Shown piece after piece: positions 51,601 to 60,616 of a DNA stretch of 64,000 nucleotides (the first letter of the stretch is position 1; each line of letters opens with the position of its first letter). The stretch covers positions 1,085,001 to 1,149,000 of the forward strand of contig NZ_JAOSLC020000003.1 of NCBI RefSeq assembly GCF_026191475.2. The letters run 5' to 3'. The translations under genes were made by a program, and so were the position numbers. The notes beneath the pieces were generated by a model. That model saw only the letters and a list, made by a program, of their open reading frames with translations. It was not told where the DNA came from and searched no databases. The stretch comes from Polaribacter ponticola (GTDB lineage Bacteria > Bacteroidota > Bacteroidia > Flavobacteriales > Flavobacteriaceae).

Positions 51601-52211
51601 CATCACTAATGGATACTATTAAGGTTGAGGCTGGAACTGGTTATTTTAAAACTTCTTGGAAAAGAGAGGAAATAACACCGGAAATGAGTGAAATTACCAT
51701 CAATAAAAAAGGAACCGGAATTGCTTGGGGAGGTTTGTATTGGCAATATTTTGAAGATTTAGATAAAATAACTTCTGCTGAAACACCTTTAAAATTAGAT
51801 AAAAAACTGTTTTTAAAAATTAATTCTGAATCTGGGAAAGAATTAATAGCAATTAATAATAAGTTGCAATTAAAAGTAGGTGATTTAATTACTGTAAGAA
51901 TTGAGTTGCGCTCAGATAGAGATATGGAATTTATTCATATGAAAGATATGAGATCTTCAGGAGTAGAACCTATAAATGTACTCTCAAAATACAAATATCA
52001 AGACGGTTTAAGTTATTACGAAAGCACAAAAGATGCTGCAACCAATTTCTTTTTTGATCGTTTAACAAAAGGAATTTATGTTTTTGAATATGATGTTAGA
52101 GTAAATAATACTGGAAATTTCAGTAACGGAATTACAACAATACAAAGTATGTATGCACCTGAGTTTAGTAGCCATTCCAAAGGTGAAAGAATTATTGTTA
52201 AAGAAAAGTAA
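45632..52211 (+). CDS. giant alpha-2-macroglobulin with an internal TonB-plug domain (one-base insertion)
   Basis: The reconstructed protein has about 2192 residues. The ATG at 45632 gives a signal peptide (TTIILMIILFSTTINAQ). Residues ~550-750 are macroglobulin (MG) domains (FTDRSIYRPGQTLYFKAIV). From ~1200 to ~1390 comes an insert: a carboxypeptidase-like domain (ITGNITDNEGEPLPGVSILI), a TonB-box-like DEVVVTAMG, and a plug (ATALYGSKGANGVILITT). The macroglobulin core resumes (MPEALTRWKLQLVAHTKG) with a thioester motif CAEQ at residues 1630-1633 in YPYECAEQTFSRYY. The family traps proteases. One base too many in the A-rich stretch 46868-46887 explains the break at 46903. Confidence 0.88.
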
Positions 52212-52260
52212 TTTTGGCATATTTGTTGTCAAATAATTAATATTAAAACAAATTATAATT

Positions 52261-52707
52261 ATGAAGAAAATAATAGTAGGTTTAAGTTTATTTATTGGTT
52301 CTATTTGTACAATAAACGCACAAGAAATTGCAGACAATGCAATTGGATTACGTTTTGGAGGTGGAAATGGAGTTGGAGGTGAAGTTTCTTACCAAAAAGC
52401 TTTAGGAGAAAATAATCGTTTGGAAGTAAACCTAGGTTTAGCAAATGAATTTACAAATTTTAAAGCAACAGGTTTGTATGAATGGGTTTGGAGTTTAGAA
52501 GACCAGTTTAATTGGTATGCAGGTTTTGGTGGTGGAATTGTTTCTGCTAATGGAACTGGAATTTATGGGGCTGGTGTTATAGGAATTGAGTATAATTTTA
52601 ATGCTCCAGTTCTACTTTCTATTGATTATAGACCAGAAATTGGTATTGCTGGTGGTTTGGATGGATTAAATTCAGACATTGCTTTATCTGTTAGGTATCA
52701 ATTTTAA
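52261..52707 (+). CDS. small outer-membrane beta-barrel protein
   Basis: A 148-residue protein with a signal peptide (IIVGLSLFIGSICTINAQ) and short glycine-rich strands (IGLRFGGGNGVGGEVSYQKA, then GFGGGIVSANGTGIYGAGVI) ending LSVRYQF, with the C-terminal Phe of barrel proteins. It resembles OmpX-like or outer-membrane-protein-beta-barrel families of Bacteroidota. It lies 49 bases behind the macroglobulin gene and may be co-transcribed. Function unknown. Confidence 0.8.
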   Translation: MKKIIVGLSLFIGSICTINAQEIADNAIGLRFGGGNGVGGEVSYQKALGENNRLEVNLGLANEFTNFKATGLYEWVWSLEDQFNWYAGFGGGIVSANGTGIYGAGVIGIEYNFNAPVLLSIDYRPEIGIAGGLDGLNSDIALSVRYQF

Positions 52708-52737
52708 GGTGTTTTTAAATAATTATCAACCTTCTCT

Positions 52738-52762
52738 AACCCTCTATTTACCATAGGGGGTT
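52738..52762 (+). terminator. terminator behind the barrel-protein gene
   Basis: AACCCTCTA (52738-52746) pairs with TAGGGGGTT (52754-52762) over nine positions with one G-T pair, followed by TATT rather than a long T-run. It lies 30 bases after the stop. Confidence 0.6.
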
Positions 52763-53580
52763 TATTGCCCTGTATTTAAAGTATTGCTTATTATTCTAAT
52801 AACAATAGAATAAAAAATTAAAAACAGGTTCTACTTTAGTCATGTATATAGTATTATTCTTAAAAAAATCTTTAACCTTTTTCGTAGGTAAAGTAAGTCA
52901 ATAAGTTTTGAAATTTATAAACTGATATTAATATAGCTTAAAAATTATTGAAATATTATTAGTAGTACCTGATATACATTAGTTCGAATTCATAGATTTT
53001 AAAAACACTTCTTTTGTAATTCTAAGTTAAGTAATAATACTTTTTATAAGATTATTTACTAAAACTCCAAATATAGGATGTATTGTTAACTTAATATAGA
53101 CGAATGACAGTCATCCTTTGTGAATGTATACTTAACAACAGAAGTATATTTGATAAACTAAATTAAAGATAAAAAAAACATTTGTATCCTAAATTTGCTC
53201 AATAATTAAAATTTTTAGCCTACAATGGATAAACAAATAAACTCAATTCAGAAAATAAAGTATTTATTCTTTAAAAATTTAATAACTAAACCTATAATTT
53301 GCAAATTATTTAACAATTTATTTGGTTTATCAATTTATTTCCTTATATTAGATGCGTATTTAAGTTTAACCCCCAAAACATATACCATATGAATTCCCCT
53401 ATCTACAAGTTAAGTAATCTTCTTAACCACATACAGCCATAGATCTTATTATGCTTTTTCAAATCTAAATTATATTTAGAATCCTTTACAAGGAAAACAT
53501 GTAGCCTTATATTTAATAATATTAAATATAAACTTCTATAAAATTAATAAATACCCTTATTGTAATTAAAATAAATTATC
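52763..53580. other. 818-base gap, mostly without visible genes
   Basis: This is the longest non-coding stretch of the window. It has stop codons in all frames, few possible ORFs and no IS ends, tRNA or repeat that I can see. The one longer reading frame, 53225-53392, is listed separately. A possible -7 box TAAATTTG lies about 30 bases ahead of that frame. It may be a decayed gene region or an untranslated leader of the T9SS surface protein. Confidence 0.5.
53225..53392 (+). CDS. small open frame of uncertain status
   Basis: A 55-codon frame that begins MDKQINSIQKIKYLFFKNLI and continues with a hydrophobic stretch (NLFGLSIYFLILDAYLS). It has normal local composition, but no homologue I recognise and no neighbour that suggests a role. 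It could be a remnant of a larger gene or a real short membrane protein. Confidence 0.25.
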   Translation: MDKQINSIQKIKYLFFKNLITKPIICKLFNNLFGLSIYFLILDAYLSLTPKTYTI

Positions 53581-56500
53581 ATGACAAATACTAAGAAGTC
53601 CCCCAAACTTTTACTTTTCGTAATTTTTATTCTTATCACTAATATTCACGCTCAAATTCAATATGAAAGTATATTTGATTCTCAAAACGATCTTTTAAAC
53701 ATTAATCAATATTTTTCTTCTGAACCAATTTTCACAGATGAAACTTTAAACGAAAGTGACTCGATAGATTCTTCAATGAATGATACTTCTAAAGGCGAAT
53801 CTATCAAAATTAACTTAAATAAAAAGGCTGCAGACCCTTGTACAGATGGTGCAATAGTAGGAACTCCAACTTTAAATGATACTGATGGAGATGGAGTTAA
53901 TAACGTATGTGATTTAGATGATGACAATGATGGTATTCTAGATGAAGATGAAGCTTGTTCAAACTCAGTTACTAGTTTTCCAAATGCAGAAAAGGGATAT
54001 TTATTTCAAGGAAATCCAACTAATGTTTATTTAGTTAATCTTGATACTGGAACTTCTACACTTCATCAATCATTAAACTATTATATAAATGGTGTAACTG
54101 TAAATGAAGATGATGGAATGTTTTGGGCAATAAATAAATCAGAAAACAAGGTTGTCTTGGTAGATCCTTTTACATTTAATATAGTAGACACGATAAATGT
54201 TACTGATTCTGCTGTATCTGGAGCTTATGACCCGATTAAAAAACAATATGTTACTGCAACTAGTAGTTTGGTCCAAGTATTTGACGGTGATCCAGATTCA
54301 CCTACTTACAAAACAGAAGTAACATCATTTGCTAGATCAGGAGGTAATTTAATCGATCTAGGTTACAACACTTCTGACGGTGCTATTTACGGTTTAAAAA
54401 ACAGTTCTAATGAGCTTCACAAAATAGATACTACCAATGAAACCGCAACAGTTGTTGGAAATGTTACTAACTTACCTTCTGGTAGTTACGGAGCTATCTA
54501 CACTACTTTAGATGGTAACTTTTATATGAGTAATAATAATACAGGTGTTATCTATCTTATGGAATTAAGAAATGGTTTATCAGCAACTGTATTTTCAAAT
54601 GGCCCTGCTTCTGGTACAAATGATGGAGCAAAAGTTTTAAGTGTAGATACCTCAGGTAATCAAGTATGTTTAGACACAGATGATGATGGTTTATCAAATT
54701 CTTTAGATTTAGATTCTGATGGTGATGGTGTTTATGATGTTGTAGAAGGAGGTGGTGTTGATGCTGATAATGATGGTATGTTAGATGGAACTGGTTTCGA
54801 TTCGGAAGGAAAAGTAACAGGAGGAACCGGTGGTTATTCAGGTTCTACAGGTTCTGAGAATCAAGCTCATCAAATGACAGTTACTACAACTCCTTCAGAT
54901 CAAACTGCAAGTTATGGTGACGCCGTATCTTTTACAGTTGTTGCAACAGCAGATCAAGCTACTAATTATTTAAATGGAAGTCCTGTATATGGTACTCCCG
55001 GAAATGCAACAAATAGAATTGAATATCAATGGTATCGTGGAAATCCAGATACTGATGGAGTCATTTTAACAGATACTGGCGTATATTCTGGCACTAATAC
55101 TGCAACTTTAAATATTAGTTCATCTACAGGATTGTATACAAATAGATATTATGTAAGGTTAACGCATTTAGATAATGATTTTCTTAAAGAAACAGAAAAT
55201 GCTCAATTAATTGCAAACCCATGTGACTCTGTTGCATCTGGTAATCCAGATAATGATGGTGATGGTGTTTCTGATAGTTGTGATGATGATGATGATAATG
55301 ATGGAGTATTAGATAGTAACGAATGTAAAGTTATCTACAACGAAACTCCTTTTTCTCTTGTTGATGGTAATTCTGTTAACTTTACTTTAGATAATGTAGG
55401 AAGTAGCTTTTTATTAGATGTTACTTATTTAGATAATAGCTTTAATATTACTATTAATGGAACTTCATTAACTACTGAAGAAATTCAATTTCAAGAAAGT
55501 GGTACTCCTACTGGTCAAAATATCCGTTTTAAAGATGGAACTAAATGGGGAGAAAGCGGAATTCCACAAGTATATTCTTATGGAGATGATATAGATGAAG
55601 ACACGCCAATAATAAGATTTGAAATAGATGAAAATTTAAATGTAGTTATGTATTCAAGTAAAGAGGCAAATGGTCCACTTTACGAACTAGAATTATTTAA
55701 TGGGAATAGTTTTAATGCTATTAATTGGAACTCAAATGCTAGTAATGATTTTGTAGTTTCCCAAGTGGTAACAGGACCTACATATATGACAGGTAGAGTT
55801 TATGGCACAAGATTAGATTGTGATATTGATCAAGATGGTATAGAAAATAAATTTGAATTAGATTCTGATAATGATGGTTGTTTTGATGTTACTGAATCTA
55901 AAGGAGTAGATCTTAATGGAGATGGTATTTTAGATGGAACAGGAATTGATAGTAATAATGGTAGAATAATAGGAAGTTCGGGAGCATATAATGGTTTAAC
56001 AGGTAACGAAACATTAGCAAATAAAGTTAGTATAACATCAGCACCTATTAACCTTAGCGTAACTAAAGAAGAGACTGCTACTTTTAACGCAACTGCTGTG
56101 TCTTCTACAGCAACATCTTATAGTAGCTCAATACCGGTTTATGGTAGCATTGGTAATGATGATGCTAATATTACATATCAATGGTATATTGGAGACCCAA
56201 ATAATGGTGGAGAAGCTATAATTAACGAAGGAATTTATTCTGGAGCTGACACAGAAACTTTAGAAATTGAAATTGTAAGTGGTTTAAATAATATTGATTA
56301 TTATGTTGAAGTAGGTAATATAAACTCTTGTGATAAAGAAACTGCTTCTGCTACATTAACTGTTACAGCACCAGCAATAAATACAACAAATCTTATTATA
56401 AGTCAGTATATAGAATCAGATTTAGGAACAGCTCCAAGAGGAATAGAAATTTTTAATCCAACTACAGGAACTTTTGATTTCTCCAACAATAACGTATACA

Positions 56501-58431
56501 TCAATGTAGCTTCTCAAGGTAATATTTCTAATTACATAAATGAATTAGTAATTAACTCTGGAACTCTAAAAGCTGGGGAAGTATTACTTGTTGGTTCTTC
56601 TGAAATAGAAGATTACTTAATAGAAAACAAATTTTCATATGTAACTTTTATAGAACATAATTTCACTTTTGATGGTGATGATACAATTATTTTATCTAAT
56701 TCGGCAACCAATGGAGGTACTATTTTTGATATGTTTGGAGAATTAACTGCAACAGATCCAGGAGATTCTTGGTCTGGTGGAGGTATAGAAACTAGAAATT
56801 GTAATTTAAGTATTAGAGATTATTATAATGACAATCAGTTTTTTACATCTGGTAGTGTTTCTGGTTGGTCTAACCCAAGTTCTAGATACGTACAAACAAG
56901 CTCTAATCCTTCAGGAACAAGAGGGTTAATAGGTTGTGGAGAAGCACCAACAAGAAATGTATGGGTAGGAAACGATAGTGATGATTTTCATAAAAAAGGA
57001 AATTGGAAAAATAGTTCAAGAAGAAATTTATTTTGCGATAATATTACTATACCAAATTCAGGTGTTACAAATTATCCAACATCTTATAGTCCTATAACTG
57101 TTTCAGATATAAAATTTAAATCTGGAGGTAAATTGAAAAACTTATCAACTTGTACTAGTCGAATTAGATATGAAAGAGAAACTTCATCAACTAATTGGTA
57201 TTATATTGGATCTCCTTTAGCTGGTCATGTTTTTGATGATGATTTTGTAAGTGCAAATAACATTCCAACAGCTGGAACAGATAGAGCAATTGCAGAATAT
57301 GTTACACCTACAGATACATGGAATTATTTACAAACCGGAGAGGTATTAACAACAACTGTAGGTACTGGATATTCTATAAAAAGAGATTTAACAGATGCTC
57401 CAATAACTTTTATAGGTACAATGAATACTGAAAATGTAACATGTGCTGTTCATAAAACTGGTTGTGGTTATAATTTAATATCAAATCCATATACAACAAA
57501 TATTCGAGCAAGGGATTTACTAGAAGAAAATACTGCTAACTTAGTTATGGAAGCTGTTTGGCTTTGGAATCAAGCAGAAGATAATTATGAAGTCTTTGTA
57601 GCTGCAGATGATTTAATAATAGCTCCAACACAAGGTTTCTTAGTAAAAGCTAGAAACAATGCTAATATTACAATTAATAAAAATAGTCGTTGTAACTCTT
57701 GTACTGGTAGTTTCCAGAAGTCTACAAAGTCAGAAGTTAAACTAAAAATGACAGACGGAGATAAAAATAGAATCGCAAAAATTTATTATAATGATGATGC
57801 TACCACTGGTTTTGATAATGGTTATGACGGACGGACTTTTCATGGTATACCAAATCCATTAGACATTTATACTTATTTATTAACTGATAGTGATTTTTCT
57901 GGGTTTAATAGTGCTGGTATGAAATTCCAAGTGCAATCTTTACCAAATTCTAATTATGAAACTATGGTTGTGCCTATCGGAATTACAGCAGAAGCTAATA
58001 AAGAAATTGTTATAGAAGCTGATATTAACAACTTACCTTCTGGAATAAAAGTTTTCCTAGAAGATAGAGTTAAAAATACCTTCACAGATTTATCTGAAGG
58101 AAACTTTACTATTACTTCGGATACTGCTTTAAACGGAATAGGTCGTTTTTATATACATACTAAATCAAAAGTTTTAAGCAATGAAAACATAGAATTGAAT
58201 CCTGATTTTGTAAACGTTTACAATACACCTGAAAACATTTTAACTATTGTAGGTTTACAAGATAATGTTAATGTAAAACTATTTTCTATCGAAGGAAAAG
58301 AAGTATATAAAACAGCAATAAAAACTACTGGAGTAAGTGAGTTAAATTTACCAAAACTAAATAATGGTATTTATATAGTAAGTTTAGAATCTAATAAAGT
58401 ACAATTATCTAAAAAAATTATAATCGACTAG
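53581..58431 (+). CDS. large T9SS-secreted surface protein with thrombospondin type 3 repeats
   Basis: A 1616-residue protein with a signal peptide (LLLFVIFILITNIHAQ). Four calcium-binding thrombospondin-3-like segments lie near residues 100, 363, 555 and 746 (e.g. DTDGDGVNNVCDLDDDNDGI). Two Ig-like domains (YQWYRGNPDTDG, YQWYIGDPNNGG) sit between them, then a lamin-tail-like domain (LIISQYIESDLGTAPRGIEI) near 940-1085. The C-terminal ~75 residues (LTIVGLQDNVNVKLFSIEGK, then LNNGIYIVSLES) are a type IX secretion sorting domain. It is likely an adhesin or structural surface protein. The small peptide gene follows after 27 bases. Confidence 0.88.
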   Translation: MTNTKKSPKLLLFVIFILITNIHAQIQYESIFDSQNDLLNINQYFSSEPIFTDETLNESDSIDSSMNDTSKGESIKINLNKKAADPCTDGAIVGTPTLNDTDGDGVNNVCDLDDDNDGILDEDEACSNSVTSFPNAEKGYLFQGNPTNVYLVNLDTGTSTLHQSLNYYINGVTVNEDDGMFWAINKSENKVVLVDPFTFNIVDTINVTDSAVSGAYDPIKKQYVTATSSLVQVFDGDPDSPTYKTEVTSFARSGGNLIDLGYNTSDGAIYGLKNSSNELHKIDTTNETATVVGNVTNLPSGSYGAIYTTLDGNFYMSNNNTGVIYLMELRNGLSATVFSNGPASGTNDGAKVLSVDTSGNQVCLDTDDDGLSNSLDLDSDGDGVYDVVEGGGVDADNDGMLDGTGFDSEGKVTGGTGGYSGSTGSENQAHQMTVTTTPSDQTASYGDAVSFTVVATADQATNYLNGSPVYGTPGNATNRIEYQWYRGNPDTDGVILTDTGVYSGTNTATLNISSSTGLYTNRYYVRLTHLDNDFLKETENAQLIANPCDSVASGNPDNDGDGVSDSCDDDDDNDGVLDSNECKVIYNETPFSLVDGNSVNFTLDNVGSSFLLDVTYLDNSFNITINGTSLTTEEIQFQESGTPTGQNIRFKDGTKWGESGIPQVYSYGDDIDEDTPIIRFEIDENLNVVMYSSKEANGPLYELELFNGNSFNAINWNSNASNDFVVSQVVTGPTYMTGRVYGTRLDCDIDQDGIENKFELDSDNDGCFDVTESKGVDLNGDGILDGTGIDSNNGRIIGSSGAYNGLTGNETLANKVSITSAPINLSVTKEETATFNATAVSSTATSYSSSIPVYGSIGNDDANITYQWYIGDPNNGGEAIINEGIYSGADTETLEIEIVSGLNNIDYYVEVGNINSCDKETASATLTVTAPAINTTNLIISQYIESDLGTAPRGIEIFNPTTGTFDFSNNNVYINVASQGNISNYINELVINSGTLKAGEVLLVGSSEIEDYLIENKFSYVTFIEHNFTFDGDDTIILSNSATNGGTIFDMFGELTATDPGDSWSGGGIETRNCNLSIRDYYNDNQFFTSGSVSGWSNPSSRYVQTSSNPSGTRGLIGCGEAPTRNVWVGNDSDDFHKKGNWKNSSRRNLFCDNITIPNSGVTNYPTSYSPITVSDIKFKSGGKLKNLSTCTSRIRYERETSSTNWYYIGSPLAGHVFDDDFVSANNIPTAGTDRAIAEYVTPTDTWNYLQTGEVLTTTVGTGYSIKRDLTDAPITFIGTMNTENVTCAVHKTGCGYNLISNPYTTNIRARDLLEENTANLVMEAVWLWNQAEDNYEVFVAADDLIIAPTQGFLVKARNNANITINKNSRCNSCTGSFQKSTKSEVKLKMTDGDKNRIAKIYYNDDATTGFDNGYDGRTFHGIPNPLDIYTYLLTDSDFSGFNSAGMKFQVQSLPNSNYETMVVPIGITAEANKEIVIEADINNLPSGIKVFLEDRVKNTFTDLSEGNFTITSDTALNGIGRFYIHTKSKVLSNENIELNPDFVNVYNTPENILTIVGLQDNVNVKLFSIEGKEVYKTAIKTTGVSELNLPKLNNGIYIVSLESNKVQLSKKIIID

Positions 58432-58457
58432 TTATAAAACAAATAATATACATTAAA

Positions 58458-58637
58458 ATGGAAAACACTAACGACAAACAAAAAGAAATTACAAGAAAAG
58501 AAGCATTAAAAAAACTTGGGAAATATGGAAAATATGCAGCTCTTACTGCACTTGGTACATATATCGTTTTAAATCCTAAAAAAGTACAAGCCTTTAGTGG
58601 TGGACCAGCTATACCTGGTGAAGGTTGGGGAAATTAG
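58458..58637 (+). CDS. 59-residue peptide with leader-like N-terminus and Gly/Pro-rich tail
   Basis: A 59-codon gene between the T9SS surface protein and nucleotidyltransferase copy 2, all on one strand. The N-terminal ~25 residues are charged (ITRKEALKKLGKYGKY), a short hydrophobic stretch follows (AALTALGTYIVL), then NPKKVQA, which resembles an export or processing site, and the tail FSGGPAIPGEGWGN with a single Ser and Trp. The pattern resembles a Tat-like or RiPP-type leader plus a short core. The start at 58458 is supported by the absence of any other frame and by operon spacing. Function unknown. Confidence 0.75.
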   Translation: MENTNDKQKEITRKEALKKLGKYGKYAALTALGTYIVLNPKKVQAFSGGPAIPGEGWGN

Positions 58638-58686
58638 ATAAATTAAACTACTTTTTTAAATTATATTTACATCTAACTTACTAATA

Positions 58687-59766
58687 ATGGATTATAAAGA
58701 AACATTGTTTTTTATAGCTAAATGTTTAACTATTAACCATGAAAAACATAATCTAAATATTATAAAAAAACTGTTAGAATCCCATTCTATAGATTGGGAT
58801 TCTGTTGTTAGAATAAGTACAAGTCATTACGTTTTTTCTGCTTTATATTCTAATCTTAAAAAAGCAAAATTACTAGATTTTTTACCATCTGATTTGGTTG
58901 AATATATGCAACATATTACAAACTTAAACCGAGAAAGAAACTTAGGTATTAAAAATCAAGCAAAAGAATTAAACCAACTTTTAATTAACAACAATATAAA
59001 GCCCATTTTTTTAAAAGGTGTAGGGCATTTATTTGATAACTTATATGCAGATGTAGGAGAAAGAATGATTGCAGATATTGATTTTATTGTATCTAAAGAT
59101 GATTATTTTAAAACAATAAAACTTGTAGAAAATTTTGGTTATACTAAAGTTGAAAAAAACAAACATCATTCACCTTCATTTAAACATTACCCAAGACTTC
59201 AAAAAGAAAATTGTTATGCTGCAGTAGAAATACATAAAGAACTACTTATAGAAAAATTTGCTAGCGAACTTAATTACAAGATTATTAAAAAAGAACACTT
59301 AGAATTAAATAAACTTAAAGTCTTAGGTTATAATGACCAATTAGTATTATCAATTCTATCTAATCAAATAAATGATGATGGTTTCTACATAAAAAACCTA
59401 ACTTTAAAACACGCATATGATGCCTTTTTATTATCAAAAAAAACGAATACAAAAAAAGCCATTCAAAAATTTAATAAATTAAAACACCCTCTAAACTGTT
59501 ATTTAGCTAGTAGTTATCAAGTTTTTAATAAAATTGAAACATTAGCATATGATTCTTCTGTGAAAACTGAAAAATATTTAAGCCTTTTTAATAAATATTT
59601 AGTAGATCATAAGAAACGAAAGAGAGATTATAAAAGAATAAAATATAAATTATACCTAATTAGGAAAAAAGATTTTATACTTAAAATTATTTTTTATAAA
59701 GAATATAGAAATTGGTTTATAAACGATTTTTTAATAAAATTAAATCTTAAAAAATTAGCTTCTTAA
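58687..59766 (+). CDS. nucleotidyltransferase family protein, copy 2
   Basis: A 359-residue intact protein. It is a full-length paralogue of the gene at 43012: shared segments include HITNLNRERN, FLKG (followed by Gly and the loop ending ADVGERM), DIDFIVSK and EIHKELL. The acidic pair in DIDF would bind the metal for nucleotidyl transfer. It follows the small peptide gene by 49 bases and belongs to the operon with the T9SS surface protein. The C-terminal ~100 residues are Lys-rich and helical. Substrate unknown; adenylylation of a peptide or small molecule is possible. Confidence 0.82.
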   Translation: MDYKETLFFIAKCLTINHEKHNLNIIKKLLESHSIDWDSVVRISTSHYVFSALYSNLKKAKLLDFLPSDLVEYMQHITNLNRERNLGIKNQAKELNQLLINNNIKPIFLKGVGHLFDNLYADVGERMIADIDFIVSKDDYFKTIKLVENFGYTKVEKNKHHSPSFKHYPRLQKENCYAAVEIHKELLIEKFASELNYKIIKKEHLELNKLKVLGYNDQLVLSILSNQINDDGFYIKNLTLKHAYDAFLLSKKTNTKKAIQKFNKLKHPLNCYLASSYQVFNKIETLAYDSSVKTEKYLSLFNKYLVDHKKRKRDYKRIKYKLYLIRKKDFILKIIFYKEYRNWFINDFLIKLNLKKLAS

Positions 59767-60109
59767 ATGTTTTTTTCTTTTTTTACTTGCTTTTGCTATT
59801 GAGTTATATTCTAATGCCAAATTTAACCAATAATATAAATCCACATCTAAATCGTAAGCATCTTCATTTAAAAAAACATAGCTTTCATAGGTCTTCCTGT
59901 AAAGTTCATTTCTTTGCAACCTTGTTTAGTAATAGATTCTTCATAAACATTAGGGTTTATTCTTGCCATTATCTCATCTCGAATAACCCCTACACACATT
60001 TTATTATCAATTATAAAACAGATACCTCAAAACATTTTTTTCGAAAATAAAATGCTTTTATACATAAAAAAAGAGAGATCCTATCTGCTAAAAACTCGTT
60101 ATAAGCCTT
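59755..60109 (-). pseudogene. decayed TfoX N-terminal-domain gene
   Basis: The minus strand carries a recognisable TfoX/Sxy N-terminal-domain protein in pieces: AYNEFLADRIS, then CFIIDNKMCVGVIRDEIMAR, KEMNFTGRPMKA and YDLDVDLYYWLNLALEYNS, up to a stop at 59755. The normal start codon is AAG instead of ATG, the glycine of a conserved MFGGI is a TGA stop, and two one-base shifts are needed. The shifts could be assembly errors, but the changed start and nonsense codon are substitutions. It overlaps the end of the convergent nucleotidyltransferase by 12 bases. Confidence 0.75.
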
Positions 60110-60110
60110 A

Positions 60111-60616
60111 TTATTTTTTTGGTGGATAGGTGTTTAATATCTGCTTAATAATTTCTTTATAATGAAGTTCTTTATCATTTGGACTTCTACTTTCTTTAAT
60201 TTTAGATTTTAAAAAAGCTTCCCAAATTACCTCATCTGTTTTTGAGCTTACATACTCAATTTTAAACTCTTCTAATAACTTTTTAGAACCAATAGGTAAA
60301 CCGCCAGAAATACCAAACCCACCATTTCCAACTCCAATTCCTATCGAGTTATTATTTTCTACTTCAATAACATTAGACACCACATTTATATAAAAATCTG
60401 GTTTTTCGGATTTAGCAAAACCTTTTACTTTTAGTTGTTTATTTATAGAATAAATAACTCTTTTTATATCTAAATCACTCAAGTCATTACCTACATTTTT
60501 AAAATAGTTATAGGTTTTAAAAGTAGAGAAATCGATTTTATTATCATAATCTGTAATAACTTTAGCAGTTGAACAGCTAAAAAAAGAAACAACAAAAAGA
60601 TTTTGCTAAACTTCAT
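60111..60616 (-). CDS. DUF4136-family lipoprotein (one-base deletion)
   Basis: The reconstructed protein has 168 residues. From an ATG at 60616 the lipoprotein signal ends in FLFFSC, then STAKVITDYDNKIDFSTFKT, once one base is added to the A-run 60579-60585. The pattern DYDNKIDFSTFKTYNYF, a Gly-rich middle (GIGVGNGGFGISGG) and the end KEIIKQILNTYPPKK are typical of DUF4136. Function is unknown in the family. It is directly behind the M28 peptidase on the same strand with no spacer. Confidence 0.85.

Noticed and set aside
58458..58637. Calling the small peptide a lasso-peptide precursor
   Set aside because: No lasso cyclase or B-type protease gene is in the window; the transglutaminase-like gene at 62625 has a signal peptide and is not of that type.
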